Of a DNA stretch of 64,000 nt, positions 1-10,692 are shown one piece after another (the stretch's first letter is position 1; every line of letters begins with the position of its first letter). Both the position numbers and the translations under genes were made by a program. A model generated the notes under the pieces. That model saw only the letters and a program-made list of their open reading frames with translations. It ran no database searches and was not told the origin of the DNA. Source of the stretch: Amoebophrya sp. A120 (taxonomy: Eukaryota; Sar; Dinophyceae; Syndiniales; Amoebophryaceae). The stretch spans positions 645,851-709,850 of the forward strand of contig CAJINV010000010.1 of assembly GCA_905178155.1 (NCBI GenBank), in the 5' to 3' direction.

Positions 1-156
1 TTCTGGATGCATATCCATATTCCGCATGACAAATGCCCTCTTTCCGTAGCAAAAATTACACTCCCTTTGCTGCTCATGCAATACAGATTTTTTTGGAATC
101 CAAATGCAGCATCACAAGTTGCATCCTTCCAGACCCAGACATTTTTGCATTTGATA
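1..156. mobile_element. Introner-like element, family A, truncated by window edge
   Basis: The right TIR (CCAGACCCAGACATTTTTGC, then ATTTGATA) ends at 156, followed by the presumed TSD copy CCTCG. It interrupts the Gln/Ser-rich gene. The left end is outside the window. Confidence 0.8.
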
Positions 157-3100
157 CCTCGAAGCGCCGGTCGCGCATCATCAACGGTATTAGAGAGGGA
201 ATGATGTCCACGTGCGGAATCCCGCACACGTGCGCCTGCAGCTCCGCCGCTACTTGGCCACCGGTAGAACTTGTAGTTGCTGCCAGCTGCACTTTTCTGC
301 GGCTGGTGGATACCAGACTGCACAGGGATTTTTGCAGGTCCCGTTTCTGCTCCAGGTCCTCGTCGGCGTCCTCATTGACGGAATGGTTAAAGTTGTCATG
401 CGCTGAAGTGTCAAATTGTGTCGAATAAAACTTCGACTTCTGGTCGTCGCCGAAAATTTCCTGCCCGGTACAGGTGAACGTCATGGAGTGTTGCTGGCTG
501 TCTTCCGGCATGAAAGAATTTTCCTCCATCGACTGCTGGTGATGCTGGCAACTATCGTCCATCAGCGAGGAATCGTGATACCCGCGGCCAATTGCCTGCA
601 GGTCGTTTATCGCAGAGGAAGATGATATCGCAGCTCCTGCTCCAGAGCTATTTTTTCGCCGATAATTGTAGCTTGTTCCACTACCAATCGCATCTGATGT
701 TGTTGCCGTAGTTGACATAGTACCAACTTGCGCTGCGGAGTTCAGATTGTAGTTCCGCTGCTGGTTCATCTGCAGCCTTGCGTGTTGATCTGTCGGGAAC
801 AAATTTGAGGAGGTGTGAAACTGCGACTGCGAATTGGTGTGCGAAGAGGAGGACAACTGCCTGTTTCTTGCAGTGGTGCCGCCGCTCGTGGGGCTCATCC
901 AGAACGCTTCCAACTCCTCGCTGGCGGAAGAAAGCGGTACCTGCTCGTATGAACTCGCCTCGGTCAGAATTGTGTTTTCCCGATTCAAGTGCATGGATTG
1001 TTGCGACTGGGTTAACAAGACGCTGGAAGACTGGTTCACACTGGCGCCGCCACCAAAACTGAAGTCTTCCTCCGAAAGGAACAACTGGGGGTTCTGGTGC
1101 TGATGGTAGTTGTTCAACATCCCTCGAAGATTCTTGGAGCCGCGCCGTGGTGGCGAAAGGTGGTTCATCTGCTGCTCTTGTTCTGCAATAGCCCCGGTCG
1201 AATGATTCTGCAGTGGTTCTCCGCGTCCTCCAGTACATTGTTCTGCAGGGTAAAGAACTCCTACGGTGTGACCTGAAGACACTGCTCTTCCCGCGCCAGG
1301 AGGAGCGCCTGGAGGTCCTTCTCCAGAATGATTCGCTAGAAGCTCAAGCTGTTGACCAGCACCACCTCCGTTGCATGCAATTCCAGCTCCCGAAGTAGAA
1401 CCTGCCCGGGCTCGCTCCCGACTCTGTCGGGTGCTGCTCAGCAACGGCGCGCGCCGGTGGTAAGGCTTGTCTTTGAATAACGTGTTGACGTTTTCCCGAA
1501 TCAGTTTTGATTTGTCCACGACTACCTCCTCGTGGAGGTCGTTTTTCTCCTGAAGATGCTGCAGCTTCTCCAGCGTGTTTTGCACATCCTGTTCGACCGA
1601 TTCCCGGCTCTTTGCAAATTTATCGAGAACATCTTGTTGATCCCAAGAGGCATTAACGCCCGCGCCGTCGCTAGCATCTTCGTTTCTTGTAAACGAATTT
1701 GGGATTTGGTCCCCGCTTTGCTGTTGCTGTATAGTGCGGCTCTCTACTTCTTGTTCCAGATCATATCGTTCGTTCGACGCACTTCTCCCCGCCCTCAAGT
1801 TGTCGTGCGGTTCTAAGCTCTGGCTTTGGCCTTCTGTACTCAACATCTGCTGCTGCATCTGCGCTTCCTCATCACAGGGCGTCGCGTAGAAAATGTCCTC
1901 ATCGTCGATGACAGAGGAAGTTGCGAATCCGAGGTGCGACGAGGCGTTGTGATTGGTATAGTTGCTACTCATTTTTCTAGCCGGTGAGTTGTTGTTCTGC
2001 ACCTGTTGCTGCCTTTGCGTTTGCATGCCTGCTACACGCTCGTCCGCGATGATTTTCTTCTCCTGACACTGTTGCGCCTGCGGCTCTCCGTCCTCTATGC
2101 TCGACATGGAACTGGCCAGAAGTTCGTTAGACCACACGGTTTTTTTCGACGTTGTATATCCTGTGCAAAAGCATCCTGCTCGTATTGCAGTCATGCATTA
2201 CAAATCTTTTTCTGAAAGTAAATTAGCATTACAAATTTTATTTCTCATGCTGAGAAACTTTGTATATGCATTTATACAAATACGATCCTTTTGCACTGCA
2301 TATTGTAGTACCTGCGTTAATATTGCTCGTCCCCCCTACATGCTGTAGTTTTGATGCTGGGACGTGATGGATAATCCGACGGGAAGAAGAAATTTTAGAG
2401 GGAGAAGAAGTCGACGGATTTTGGGACGAGGATTTTGCTTCCGCCAAAACGGCTTCCGCTTCCTCTTGCAAGAACGTGGCATGATCGTCAGTGAAAAACT
2501 CCTGATCAGTTGTCAGCCCGCCCGCAGCGTCACTTTCTCTTTCTACCACCTCCTCTAGAACTCTGGTGGCAGATGAAATACAACCCGGATGTTGGCTCTG
2601 GTTGTACTGATGGCCGGGCTGGTGCGGATTCTCCAGAGGAGGAGGGCCACCTGGAAGTAGAACACCAGTCATTCTCTCCCCGCCCCGCTGGTATGCTAAT
2701 GGCGGTTGTTCGTGGTCCACAGGGTTGAGATAAACCGTGCTAACGCGATAATTGTTCGTAGAAGTACCACTGCTCGTTGTAGTACCAACTGGAAGATGAA
2801 AAGAGGTTCCCGGAGGGCCGCCCGAACCCGCGGGGTGCAGTGTCGAATTCGATCCTCCTCCACCCGCAGTTCCTTGGTCCGCTGCAGTTTGCTGCAATTT
2901 CGCGAACCGATTGTGCACTCGTTGGTAGGGAAGTTTCGTCACGTTTTTCCGTTTCTTGACCGGGGAAAAGGCCTTGAAGATGCCATCAGCATTCAGCAGC
3001 GAGTATCAAGTGCAAAAATGTCTGGGTCTGCAAAAGTATAAACTTGTCATGCAGATTTTCCATAACCCATGAGGTCTGGAATGTGGGATTTAGCATGACA

Positions 3101-3547
3101 GAATCTGCGAGGTCTCTGCCATGCCTACCCTGCATGAGAAGCTCCCTTCCATCTTGGTCAAAAGTGGACAGCTTTTCGCACTCATGCAACACAGATTTTT
3201 GCATGCTTCAGATTTACCATGACAAGCTGCCACCTTCCAGACCCAGACACTTTTACATTTGATAGCGGGTCGACTAAATCGGAGTTCCCGCGCTTCTTCT
3301 TCAAAGAGCTTGATCGCGAACGGTTGGTCTTGCTGGTAGCAGTTGCTGCGGCCGTAGAGGATGCGGCTCCTGTAGGATCTTTATTGCCGTGGTCGTGTGT
3401 CGCTGCATGTGGAGGAACGAAGCCTTCTTCTAATTGTTCTGCTGCTGCGGTTTCGCTTGCTAGCCCGTCCGCCGGCAACCTTTCAATTGACCTCGCTTCC
3501 AACGCGTCTTCCATCGTGCTGAACGTGGTGCGGAACTTGCTTTTCAT
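1..3547 (-). CDS. Gln/Ser-rich protein of unknown function, 5' part (continues past left edge)
   Basis: Not recognised. Three exons are visible: 3547-3265, 2998-2303 and 2151-157; the gene continues beyond base 1 through an element. The ATG at 3547 opens MKSKFRTTFS. Removing elements 3004-3264 and 2157-2302, each with one 5-bp TSD copy, keeps a single frame (990 codons in the window); the first join reads VDPLLNADG. Exon 2 carries a basic patch (KKRKN) and Gly/Pro/Ser-rich stretches. Exon 3 is strongly Gln, Ser and Asn rich with a short probable coiled coil (EKLQHLQEKNDL). No domain or signal peptide is visible. The low-complexity make-up suggests a disordered scaffold or regulatory protein, but that is a guess. 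The reading frame is well supported; the function is not. Confidence 0.7.
2157..2302. mobile_element. Introner-like element, family B (146 bp)
   Basis: TIRs start TATCCTGTGCAAAAG and end CTTTTGCACTGCATA. Perfect TSD TTGTA at 2152-2156 and 2303-2307. Removing element plus one TSD joins the exons as AGTT-SKKTVW in frame. Confidence 0.88.
3004..3264. mobile_element. Introner-like element, family A (261 bp)
   Basis: TIRs TATCAAGTGCAAAAATGTCT and the complementary end. TSD GCGAG/GCGGG (4 of 5). In frame when removed with one TSD copy. Confidence 0.85.
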
Positions 3548-4390
3548 ACCACCGTAGTTGTTCTGCGCATCATGTAAAGATGTATAGTTCTAGTTGCGAG
3601 CTGAGGAGAGTTCGAGTCGAATATCCGAGAAGCGAGAACCGGATCCGTCAAAAACAGATTTGACAAACCGGATCCGTCAAATGCAAATATGACATTTCAA
3701 ATTTCACATTTGCACATTTCAATTTCACACTTTCAAACATTTCAATTTCACATTTTCAAATTTCAAGTTTTCAGATTTCAAGTTTTCAGATTTCAAGTTT
3801 TCAGATTTCAAGTTTTCAGATTTCAAGTTTTCAGATTGCAAGTTTTCAATTTTTCAAGTTTCACGTTTTCAAATTTCAAATTTTCAAGTTTCAAAATTTG
3901 GAGTTTCAGGTTTTCAACTTTCAAGTTTTCAAGTTTCAAACTTTCATATTTGAAATCTGCAGACTTGCGATCAGATCTCAGATCTCACGCCTCATGTCTC
4001 AGTCTTCAGATCTGAAATCTCAGAGATCAGATCTCGCATCCCAGATCTTGAGGCTCAGATCTCGAGTCTCAGATCTCGAGCCCAGTCTCAGATCTCGAGT
4101 CTCAGATCTCGAGTCTCATCGCTCGGGTCTCAGATCTCGAATCCCAGACCTCGAATCTCAGACCACGAATCTCAGCCCTCGAGCCTCTCGAACCAACCTC
4201 GGAGCCCGACTCCCAGATCTCAGGCATCACGTCGCAAACGCCACCCCTCGGACTTCAGAGCTCAGGTCTTACATCTCAGACCTCAAAGAAAAGCGAAAAC
4301 ACACCGGGGCCAGATTGCCAGCCACGACCTGCTGGCCAGCCTGTGACCAGGGTGGCAGATTCTTTCTCGGCGCGTGTTCTTCGGATGGCG
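3548..4390. repeat. Simple tandem arrays between the Gln/Ser-rich gene and the Helitron block
   Basis: No gene. From about 3690 to 3960 the sequence is a TTTCA-rich array; 3765-3843 is a clear 15-bp tandem (TTTCAAGTTTTCAGA). From about 3960 to 4270 it changes to a degenerate 13-14 bp repeat built on CAGATCTCGAGTCT, dense in AGATCT and CTCGAG words. Long plus-strand ORFs here only reflect the periodicity. Confidence 0.85.
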
Positions 4391-4496
4391 CACAACAAAA
4401 GGGCAAACAGAGCGGGTCAGTGGTTTCTTTTGGTTTCTTTGTTCACAACAAAAGGGCAAACAGAGCGGGTCAGTGGTTTCTTTTGGTTTCTTTGTT
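4391..4496. repeat. 53-bp perfect tandem duplication
   Basis: Unit starting CACAACAAAAGGGCAAACAG occurs at 4391-4443 and again at 4444-4496. It lies just downstream (minus sense) of the Helitron-type gene, where a Helitron 3' end would be expected. Confidence 0.9.
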
Positions 4497-4762
4497 TGTG
4501 TGGTTCGGCCTATTGTGTTAGGGACCTGGTGCAGCACCAAGCAAATACATCAAGAGAAGCAAGACAAAAGACCGGGGGGGGTATCAGACAAATAAAATAA
4601 AGGCGAAGGCTTTGGGAGTACTTCCTTCAAGGGGTGGGAATGAAAAGCATGCGCCTGGCCCGGGGGCAAAATACCAGGAAAGGGCTAGCAGTGAAGCACT
4701 AAAAAAGAAATAAAATAGTAAATTGATCGGCATACTCATAAGGGCGCAGAGGGGTAGGGAAC

Positions 4763-7700
4763 TTACGGGAACCATCTAACGCGCGGACGCGGTAGTCCAA
4801 ACGTCGCAAGGTCGACGTAGTTCTCTAACGTCGTGACCCCGTCCTCGCGATAAAGCGCGACCTGGCTGCGACTTCGCGGCCGGCTGAGCATGGTGAAGGC
4901 GATCCCATGGAGTACCCAGATGGTTGCGACGGAAATCACGTAAAGGATACCGAGGGCAACCGTGCGCCCCTGGAAGCTGTGGGTCGTGCTGACCACGCTG
5001 GCACGGACCCCGATCGCCAAAACCAACCAGCGCGCGCCCGGATCCGCGTCCACGTCTTCTTCCCAGGTACTGTTGAGCGGCACTTCTTCCTCCATCCCTG
5101 TGTCGTCAAATCGCACAAGGACGAAAGTGTCGCCGAACCCGCGAAGGATGCCGCGGGAGTTGGTCGCGTATGTGCGTTGCAATAATCTGAGTGGGCCCGT
5201 AAGGGCGACGCGCTCACCGATGAAGAGCTCCAGAGCCTCCGACCGTGTCGATTCTTCGGTCTCGAAGCCTTCAAGCAATGGATTCTGCATGTTGAGCATC
5301 AGGGGTTTGTATGTGCGGCACGCGACCCGCAGGGAACGCAAAGCCCGCGCGCGCACCCCGAGAACCCGGCGGCGTTCGCGATGGGTGCCGACAACGATCT
5401 CCACTTTGTTCAGGGCATCGACGCCGCCACCAATGCGAACACGCTCCCCAAGCCATTGGTAGGAGTATTCCGCGTCCGCAGCGCCGACCCGCCCGAAGGT
5501 GGTGAGGTCGATCTCCTTCGTCTCGCCCGTTCGAATAGGGTCCAGCTCTTCACTCCATTCCTGTGTGTCGTAGCGCGGGTTGTGTTTCCCGTTGTCGATG
5601 TAGATGTAGCGCACGCGTGGGAGGGTCTCCACATACCGGGCGAACGGCGTCGGCGATCCAGCAAGAAGGGCGTCCGTGGCTTTTGTGAGTCGCAACACGC
5701 TGGGAAGCTGGTGGGTGTCGCCGAGGAGCCCGACCTTCTTCGCGCCCCAGGGCTTCGCGCGTGCCCGGCCCGACGCCTTGCCAAGGGCCTGCATCCAAAG
5801 AAGCGTCTGATCGCCGACCTTTTTCTCCCCAGTCTCGAACCACTCAGCGTTACCCATGGCGTCCTCATCGATCAGAACAATGTCGGCCGCGCCGGCAAGT
5901 GCTTGCGCCTCTTCCCCCCAAGCCTTGCTGTCCTCGAGCTCGATCGTCATCCCGAGGCCGTCGTGCATTGTCTTGCCGCCGATGATTGTGGCGGCCTGCC
6001 CGGTGGAGGCGAGCAGAATAATGACAAGGCCCCGAAGGTAGGAGGCGAGCTCGATTGCACGAATCAGAATGGCCTTGCCGGCCCCGGCAGCTTCGTCGCA
6101 TACAACAACGTCGGCGACCGAGTTAGGGGTCTCGGTGCCGCCGTCCATGAACTCATAGAAGGCTGCTTTCTGTCCGGGTGTCATCTCGATCGCGTTCGGG
6201 TCGGCACCATGGAGAAGGTTTGCGAACTCCCGCGCGTGTGCCTGGCGGTTTGCGCGGATGCGGGCGTGGTATGCGTCGACATAGTACTGCCGTCGCTCGC
6301 GGTCGGATCCAAAGGTCATCAGGTGGGTGGCCGCGTCCGGGCGGGTCTGGCGAATCGTGTGGCGGTCGATGCCTTCGCGCTCGAGCCGCTGCGCGATGAC
6401 CTTCGCCGGGATTCCATGTTCGTCCTCAAGCCACTGCCATGCAATCTGCCGGGCCTCCGCCTGGAAGTTTGTGAAGTACTTCACGAAAAGCGTCAGCGGG
6501 CCGGTCTGCGGCCGCAATTGGGTGAGTTCATCCAAAAAGTTTTGAAAAACAAACCCCGCAAGGTGGGCGGGGTAATTCCAGCGCCGCATGCTTGCTGCGG
6601 GGTCGTCAAAATACTCCTCCACGTCAGCCCTTTCAACAAGATGCAGCCCACAAAGCCACAGCAGATAGGTGTCCCCGAAATTTTTGCCGCGGATGTGGGC
6701 GATCTCCCGAAAGGGGTCGCGTTTTGCGAGGATGCGCCTGGCTTTCTCGAGCGCGCCCGCCGTGTTGCCGCGAATTTCCTTCCGGTGTTCCTCTAAGAAC
6801 TGGACGAACTCCCGAAGCGTCTGCAATTCCAAGACAACGCCGAACCGCGTCTCCCCGCGAAACTCTTCCTCGTGGATCGCTGGGTGCCAGTGCATGAAAG
6901 GCGCCAGAAGCCGCGCGTCTGCCGACGGGATAGTGCCGAGGGAGAACCGTTCAAGCGACCAAGAGCGATATTTTTCCGGCCGGTCGAGCCAGTTGCTGAC
7001 GTAATCCGTCGGCCCTGCCGCCATACGGAAACAACGCGCGGAGTCGATGTGGTACTCATTTACGAGAATCGGACGGAGAAGGCCGTCGGGGACGTGGACC
7101 CCGAGCCGGTTGAAGCCATAGAGCTCGGCAGCCGCATCCGACGCGGGAAGCACCTGGGCCGCGTGAAGCGTCTCGACCTCATTACAGCGCCCGTCCTGCT
7201 CGAACATTTGCCAGCTTCCCTGCTCCGTGTTTTTCCCGAGGGGCTTCATCTTCTTAATCGGGTAGGTGATCACGTAGCGGACTTTGTTGGCCCCCCCGAC
7301 CCCTGTTGCGTGGCAATGCGCACGAAACCGGCAGAAGGTCTTTTTGTCGATACCGACGAACATCACATCGGCGGGGTCGGTCTCGATCTGCAAGAAGCCC
7401 CGGTCGTCGAGATATGTGACCGCAACGACCACGGCAGGAATGCGCCGGAGGCACTGCGTCTGGCCGGGTCGCAAGCAGGCCGCTGTGTGGTTATGGTAGA
7501 AAACTTTGTCGGCGGTTTCTTTCCAAGCGGGGCAGTCTTGGGGAATGAAGTCGCGGCTGCGGGTAATGAATTCATCGAAATCCTGCTCGAGCAAAAGCGG
7601 AAGCAGGAACCACGTCAGAGTGTGCTGGTGCGGTCTGCCGCTGCTGGGCTGGGCCTCTTTTCCCCAAGTTACTGCGGCGCAGGGGCCGTAGATTTGCTCC

Positions 7701-9325
7701 AGGCTGTCCGTGTGCAGCCACATCTTCGCTTGAAAGGCGCGCACGCTTGCAGCGGGTTCGTCGAGAACGCCACAGGTGCCCCAGGGTCTGCGCGAAGCCT
7801 CGGCGACAAGTTCGCGCGTGTCGTCTGCTTGCGTCGCGGTCGTCATGAGGTCCGCAGCGCCGAGCTTGCGCATGATGGCGAACGCCTTGCCCCGCTGTTC
7901 CGCGACTTCTTCTAACGAGCCGGGCACGTTGGCGGGCAGGCGGCGGGGAAGCTTTCCCGGGTGGCTTTTTTGGTACGCTGCCGAATAGGCGAGGATGAGG
8001 CGCTGCCGCTGATTGAGGGAAAAGCGCAGGAGCAGCTCCTGGTGGAGGTCATGGAGCACGGGGCTCATCATTTCCGGGCGTGCGAAATACTGGCGGAGAA
8101 AGCACTTCGTAGTCACGTTGGCCGGCAAAGTCAGGCCGTTCACGAAAAGCAGCGGAAACTCGACGCCGAGCAACTGCTCCCACAACCGCGTCAGGTCCTC
8201 ATGCTTTTGGTGGATCTTCTTCGCATCCATGTCGTGCTGCTCCTTCGTGGGGAAAAAAATCTCGGACCCTTCGCGCATGCGTCCGGCGTTTACGCGAATG
8301 GTCACCCCACAAACCCCCCCGGCGTCAAGCTCAAGCCCGAGCCCGGTAATTGGCCCCGGGTCGTTCAGGTAGCGCTGAAAATTTACATGGCTGTAGACCG
8401 GGTGCCCGCGGTTCCTCCGGGTCAGGAGCCCGAGCATGTCGGCGGCTGCCTTTTTTTCCTGCGCCCGCGGCGACTTCCCTCCTGCCGCCACCGTCAGAGC
8501 CACTTTGATCCCGAGGCAGTCCGCTAAGTAGTTGGGGCACCATAGGCCAGTCCCGAACGAGAACAACTGGGAGCCCAAGGGAAACGACTCGGCGCGCCGG
8601 CCCATGTACTTCCGCTCCTTCTTGGTGTGCCTCCGCGCGTCCCGTGGTTCATATTGGTAGCGCATCATAGCGACGTTGGAATTTGCTCGCGCGTACAGGG
8701 CGGAGGCCTTCGGAACCGTCTCCCACTCATGGATGTATTCCTCCCGGCCATCGGTCAACCTTTCCCAAAAGTCCGAGGAAAGCGCCTCCGCGCCGTCGTT
8801 GCAGAGGATGCAGGTCTTCTGCTGCTCTGTTGCAGGGTCCCACGTTGCCTCCGTATTTTCGTAAACATACACGCCACACCACTTGCACGGGGCTGCTTCT
8901 ACTTCCATCTCTCCCCAAACCTCGGGCGGGTGGGGGAGAGCGTACTCCGGCGCAGTGAAGACGTTGGCCTTGATGGCGCACGGCCGGCAAAGGTTGTCCA
9001 GTTGGGTCGGGGCCTGTGGTGCTGCATCACCAGCAAGCGCCTCGAACACTTCGAGGACAGGAAAAAAACCGCTGTGGGTTAATGGCGGCACAGGGCGCGG
9101 CCACTTCTGGCTCTTCTGAATTTCCTCGCACCGAAGGGCATTGATGCGATCGGGATAATTGAAGTACCCGGCTGGGTATCGGGTCTGGCACTTATCGCAG
9201 GCGGTGCTAAATCCATTGCACACGCGGCAGCAGTCGGAGTCGTTCTCAACGTCCCGGCGGCGAAAATGACAGACCTCACACCGGTCGGGCCAGGCGATGC
9301 GCTCACTGAGTTCCAGCTTCGCCAT
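4763..9325 (-). CDS. Helitron-type replication initiator / Pif1-like helicase (RepHel)
   Basis: Single exon of about 1520 residues from the ATG near 9325 (MAKLELSER); the frame stays open upstream to 9451 but only with non-ATG starts. Order of parts: N-terminal Cys-rich zinc-binding region (CEVC, CRVC, CDKC, CRPC, CKWC, CILC); HUH rolling-circle motif GRPHQHTLTW (His about 566 and 568); paired-Tyr motif YVITYPIKK (about 684); C-terminal SF1B Pif1-like helicase with motif I DEAAGAGKAI (about 1077), motif II VLIDED, motif III LLGDTHQLPSV (about 1202), motif V TTHSFQGRTV and motif VI MLSRPRSRSQ. This HUH, two-Tyr, helicase order is that of Helitron proteins, which nick and copy DNA by rolling circle. 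Motif I has Ala where Ser/Thr is usual, so ATPase activity is uncertain. The gene is GC-rich and intronless, unlike its neighbours. Family membership is inferred from motifs only. Confidence 0.75.
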   Translation of the reverse strand: MAKLELSERIAWPDRCEVCHFRRRDVENDSDCCRVCNGFSTACDKCQTRYPAGYFNYPDRINALRCEEIQKSQKWPRPVPPLTHSGFFPVLEVFEALAGDAAPQAPTQLDNLCRPCAIKANVFTAPEYALPHPPEVWGEMEVEAAPCKWCGVYVYENTEATWDPATEQQKTCILCNDGAEALSSDFWERLTDGREEYIHEWETVPKASALYARANSNVAMMRYQYEPRDARRHTKKERKYMGRRAESFPLGSQLFSFGTGLWCPNYLADCLGIKVALTVAAGGKSPRAQEKKAAADMLGLLTRRNRGHPVYSHVNFQRYLNDPGPITGLGLELDAGGVCGVTIRVNAGRMREGSEIFFPTKEQHDMDAKKIHQKHEDLTRLWEQLLGVEFPLLFVNGLTLPANVTTKCFLRQYFARPEMMSPVLHDLHQELLLRFSLNQRQRLILAYSAAYQKSHPGKLPRRLPANVPGSLEEVAEQRGKAFAIMRKLGAADLMTTATQADDTRELVAEASRRPWGTCGVLDEPAASVRAFQAKMWLHTDSLEQIYGPCAAVTWGKEAQPSSGRPHQHTLTWFLLPLLLEQDFDEFITRSRDFIPQDCPAWKETADKVFYHNHTAACLRPGQTQCLRRIPAVVVAVTYLDDRGFLQIETDPADVMFVGIDKKTFCRFRAHCHATGVGGANKVRYVITYPIKKMKPLGKNTEQGSWQMFEQDGRCNEVETLHAAQVLPASDAAAELYGFNRLGVHVPDGLLRPILVNEYHIDSARCFRMAAGPTDYVSNWLDRPEKYRSWSLERFSLGTIPSADARLLAPFMHWHPAIHEEEFRGETRFGVVLELQTLREFVQFLEEHRKEIRGNTAGALEKARRILAKRDPFREIAHIRGKNFGDTYLLWLCGLHLVERADVEEYFDDPAASMRRWNYPAHLAGFVFQNFLDELTQLRPQTGPLTLFVKYFTNFQAEARQIAWQWLEDEHGIPAKVIAQRLEREGIDRHTIRQTRPDAATHLMTFGSDRERRQYYVDAYHARIRANRQAHAREFANLLHGADPNAIEMTPGQKAAFYEFMDGGTETPNSVADVVVCDEAAGAGKAILIRAIELASYLRGLVIILLASTGQAATIIGGKTMHDGLGMTIELEDSKAWGEEAQALAGAADIVLIDEDAMGNAEWFETGEKKVGDQTLLWMQALGKASGRARAKPWGAKKVGLLGDTHQLPSVLRLTKATDALLAGSPTPFARYVETLPRVRYIYIDNGKHNPRYDTQEWSEELDPIRTGETKEIDLTTFGRVGAADAEYSYQWLGERVRIGGGVDALNKVEIVVGTHRERRRVLGVRARALRSLRVACRTYKPLMLNMQNPLLEGFETEESTRSEALELFIGERVALTGPLRLLQRTYATNSRGILRGFGDTFVLVRFDDTGMEEEVPLNSTWEEDVDADPGARWLVLAIGVRASVVSTTHSFQGRTVALGILYVISVATIWVLHGIAFTMLSRPRSRSQVALYREDGVTTLENYVDLATFGLPRPRVRWFP

Positions 9326-10104
9326 TTTCTTTTTTGGGTGCGCCACTAAAAAGCGAAAGGACTCGAGGGTATAATTTACGTGGGGGGGTGGCTTCCAAAA
9401 ATGCGCAATCCTTACGGGCGGGCGAAAAAAAATACGACAGGGGTAGACCAAAGCGCGGGGCTATTTGCTGACCTATGTAAGGCTTCGGGCGTTTCTCTTG
9501 GGAGCGCGTTTCTCTTCTTACTCTTTGTCCGATAAGGTTACTCCCATGCGGGCTGATGTGGTGCATAGCATGCGCCTAATCGCCGTCGCGCCTTTTCTCT
9601 TCTTTAAGTGTGTGAACGGGGTCGCGCTTACATCTATCACGCACCACGCCCCCCTGTTTCTATTTTGGATCATTCGCGTTGGATCTTGGGGCCCGGGCTG
9701 GGCGCGTTGCGGCGCCCTCTCTCCGACGGCCGCGGCAGGCTTCTTCGCCTGCGTGGCCGGGACAAGAGCGGCCGGATTTGCGTTGCTGCGTTCCTCGCAG
9801 GGAGGCACCTGCCGCCATGGCCTTTGTGGCGTCACGGGGCAGATGGTGGGCCATGCAAATACTACGACAAACTTTCCGCCCCCCCCCGCCATGCCTCTTC
9901 TGCCACCGCCCTCGCATCCTCTGCCTGGATGCGGGGTGGCGACCGTTGTGGCTCGGCTGGGCGCGCCTTCTGTGATCTTACTGGCGCTGCTGGCCTGCCT
10001 GGCCCCTGCCCTTGCGGTCTTCTCGACCTGCTTGGGCAGGGCCTGGGCGGCCGGCAGTTTGTTACTGCGCTATTTCCTTCATGCATGTTCTCGCTTCTCG
10101 TTTA
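9326..10104. other. GC-rich non-coding segment with hairpins, upstream of RepHel
   Basis: No gene supported. Strong inverted repeats occur near 9730-9765 (GGCCGCGGCAGGC pairing with GCCTGCGTGGCC) and near 9990-10045 (GGCCCCTGCCC with GGGCAGGGCC). A plus-strand ORF spans it but has no recognisable content. These may be end or origin structures of the Helitron-like element. Confidence 0.5.
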
Positions 10105-10692
10105 TCAAAGAACTGTGGCGACAAGAGTTGCATACTTGTAATTCGCGCTGTTGTTGATCCCCTGATTGGTCGTAGACGTAGTCGTAGAAGTGCTGCTCCC
10201 GTTATAATTTTTCGACGCATTTATCGGCGGCAGCAACTGATGCGAAGAGGAATCGGTTTTCTTCGCACCAGACGCGAAAGAGTTGGACCGCAATCGCAAA
10301 CCGGAGCTGGGAAAAGCACCGGAATAAGTTGTGGAGAATGCTGCGGTGCTACTATTCGGTTGCTGGTCGAAAGGGTCGAGAAGCTGTCCTCCTCCGGAAG
10401 TTCTAGTGACCAAGTTAATGCCGCCTCTATTGCCAGCAGTTCCTGCTTGCCCTCGCGTCTGTTGACCGGCAATACCTGTAGTCGACGGCAGACCGAAGGA
10501 GTGACTGCGAAGTCTCGTGGTAGTGCTCGCGCCGATTCGACCACCCGGAGCGCCGCCCCCTCCGAAGTGTTCTCCATTCGCCCCGCCAGTCGTAGTCGCG
10601 CCGACATTGTACCGCTTTTTGTGTTGGAGTTTGTACTGGCTCAGCGTGCGCGACAGCGCGGGGGCACCGGAGGAATTCGCATTGCGGTTCAT
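10105..10692 (-). CDS. Ser/Thr/Asn/Gly-rich low-complexity protein of unknown function
   Basis: Not recognised. The 195-codon ORF from ATG 10692 (MNRNANSSGAPALSRTLSQY) is rich in Ser, Thr, Gly and Asn, with short RS-like pieces (RLRSHSF, LRLRSNSF). It is similar in style to the Gln/Ser-rich gene on the far side of the Helitron block. An overlapping frame upstream (start 10825, MQLENKVITHVQQQ) is Gln/Pro-rich, so the true 5' end may include a short exon there. The ORF stops at 10105, right at the edge of the GC-rich block. It could be the 5' piece of a gene split by the Helitron-like insertion, but I cannot show that. Confidence 0.4.
   Translation of the reverse strand: MNRNANSSGAPALSRTLSQYKLQHKKRYNVGATTTGGANGEHFGGGGAPGGRIGASTTTRLRSHSFGLPSTTGIAGQQTRGQAGTAGNRGGINLVTRTSGGGQLLDPFDQQPNSSTAAFSTTYSGAFPSSGLRLRSNSFASGAKKTDSSSHQLLPPINASKNYNGSSTSTTTSTTNQGINNSANYKYATLVATVL

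Larger units (their letters stand above)
4300..10100 (-). mobile_element. Probable Helitron-like element (approximate limits)
   Basis: The GC-rich, introner-free block around the RepHel gene contrasts with AT-richer, element-riddled flanks. I could not identify the TC and CTRR ends or an A|T insertion site, so the limits are only the compositional change and flanking repeats. Confidence 0.45.

Noticed and set aside
3689-4521. Plus-strand ORFs encoding FQVFRFQVF-type repeats
   Set aside because: They only translate the tandem arrays; no gene context.
5381-6796. 471-codon plus-strand ORF and other long plus ORFs opposite the RepHel gene
   Set aside because: They lie antisense to a gene with clear motifs and arise from its GC-rich third codon positions.
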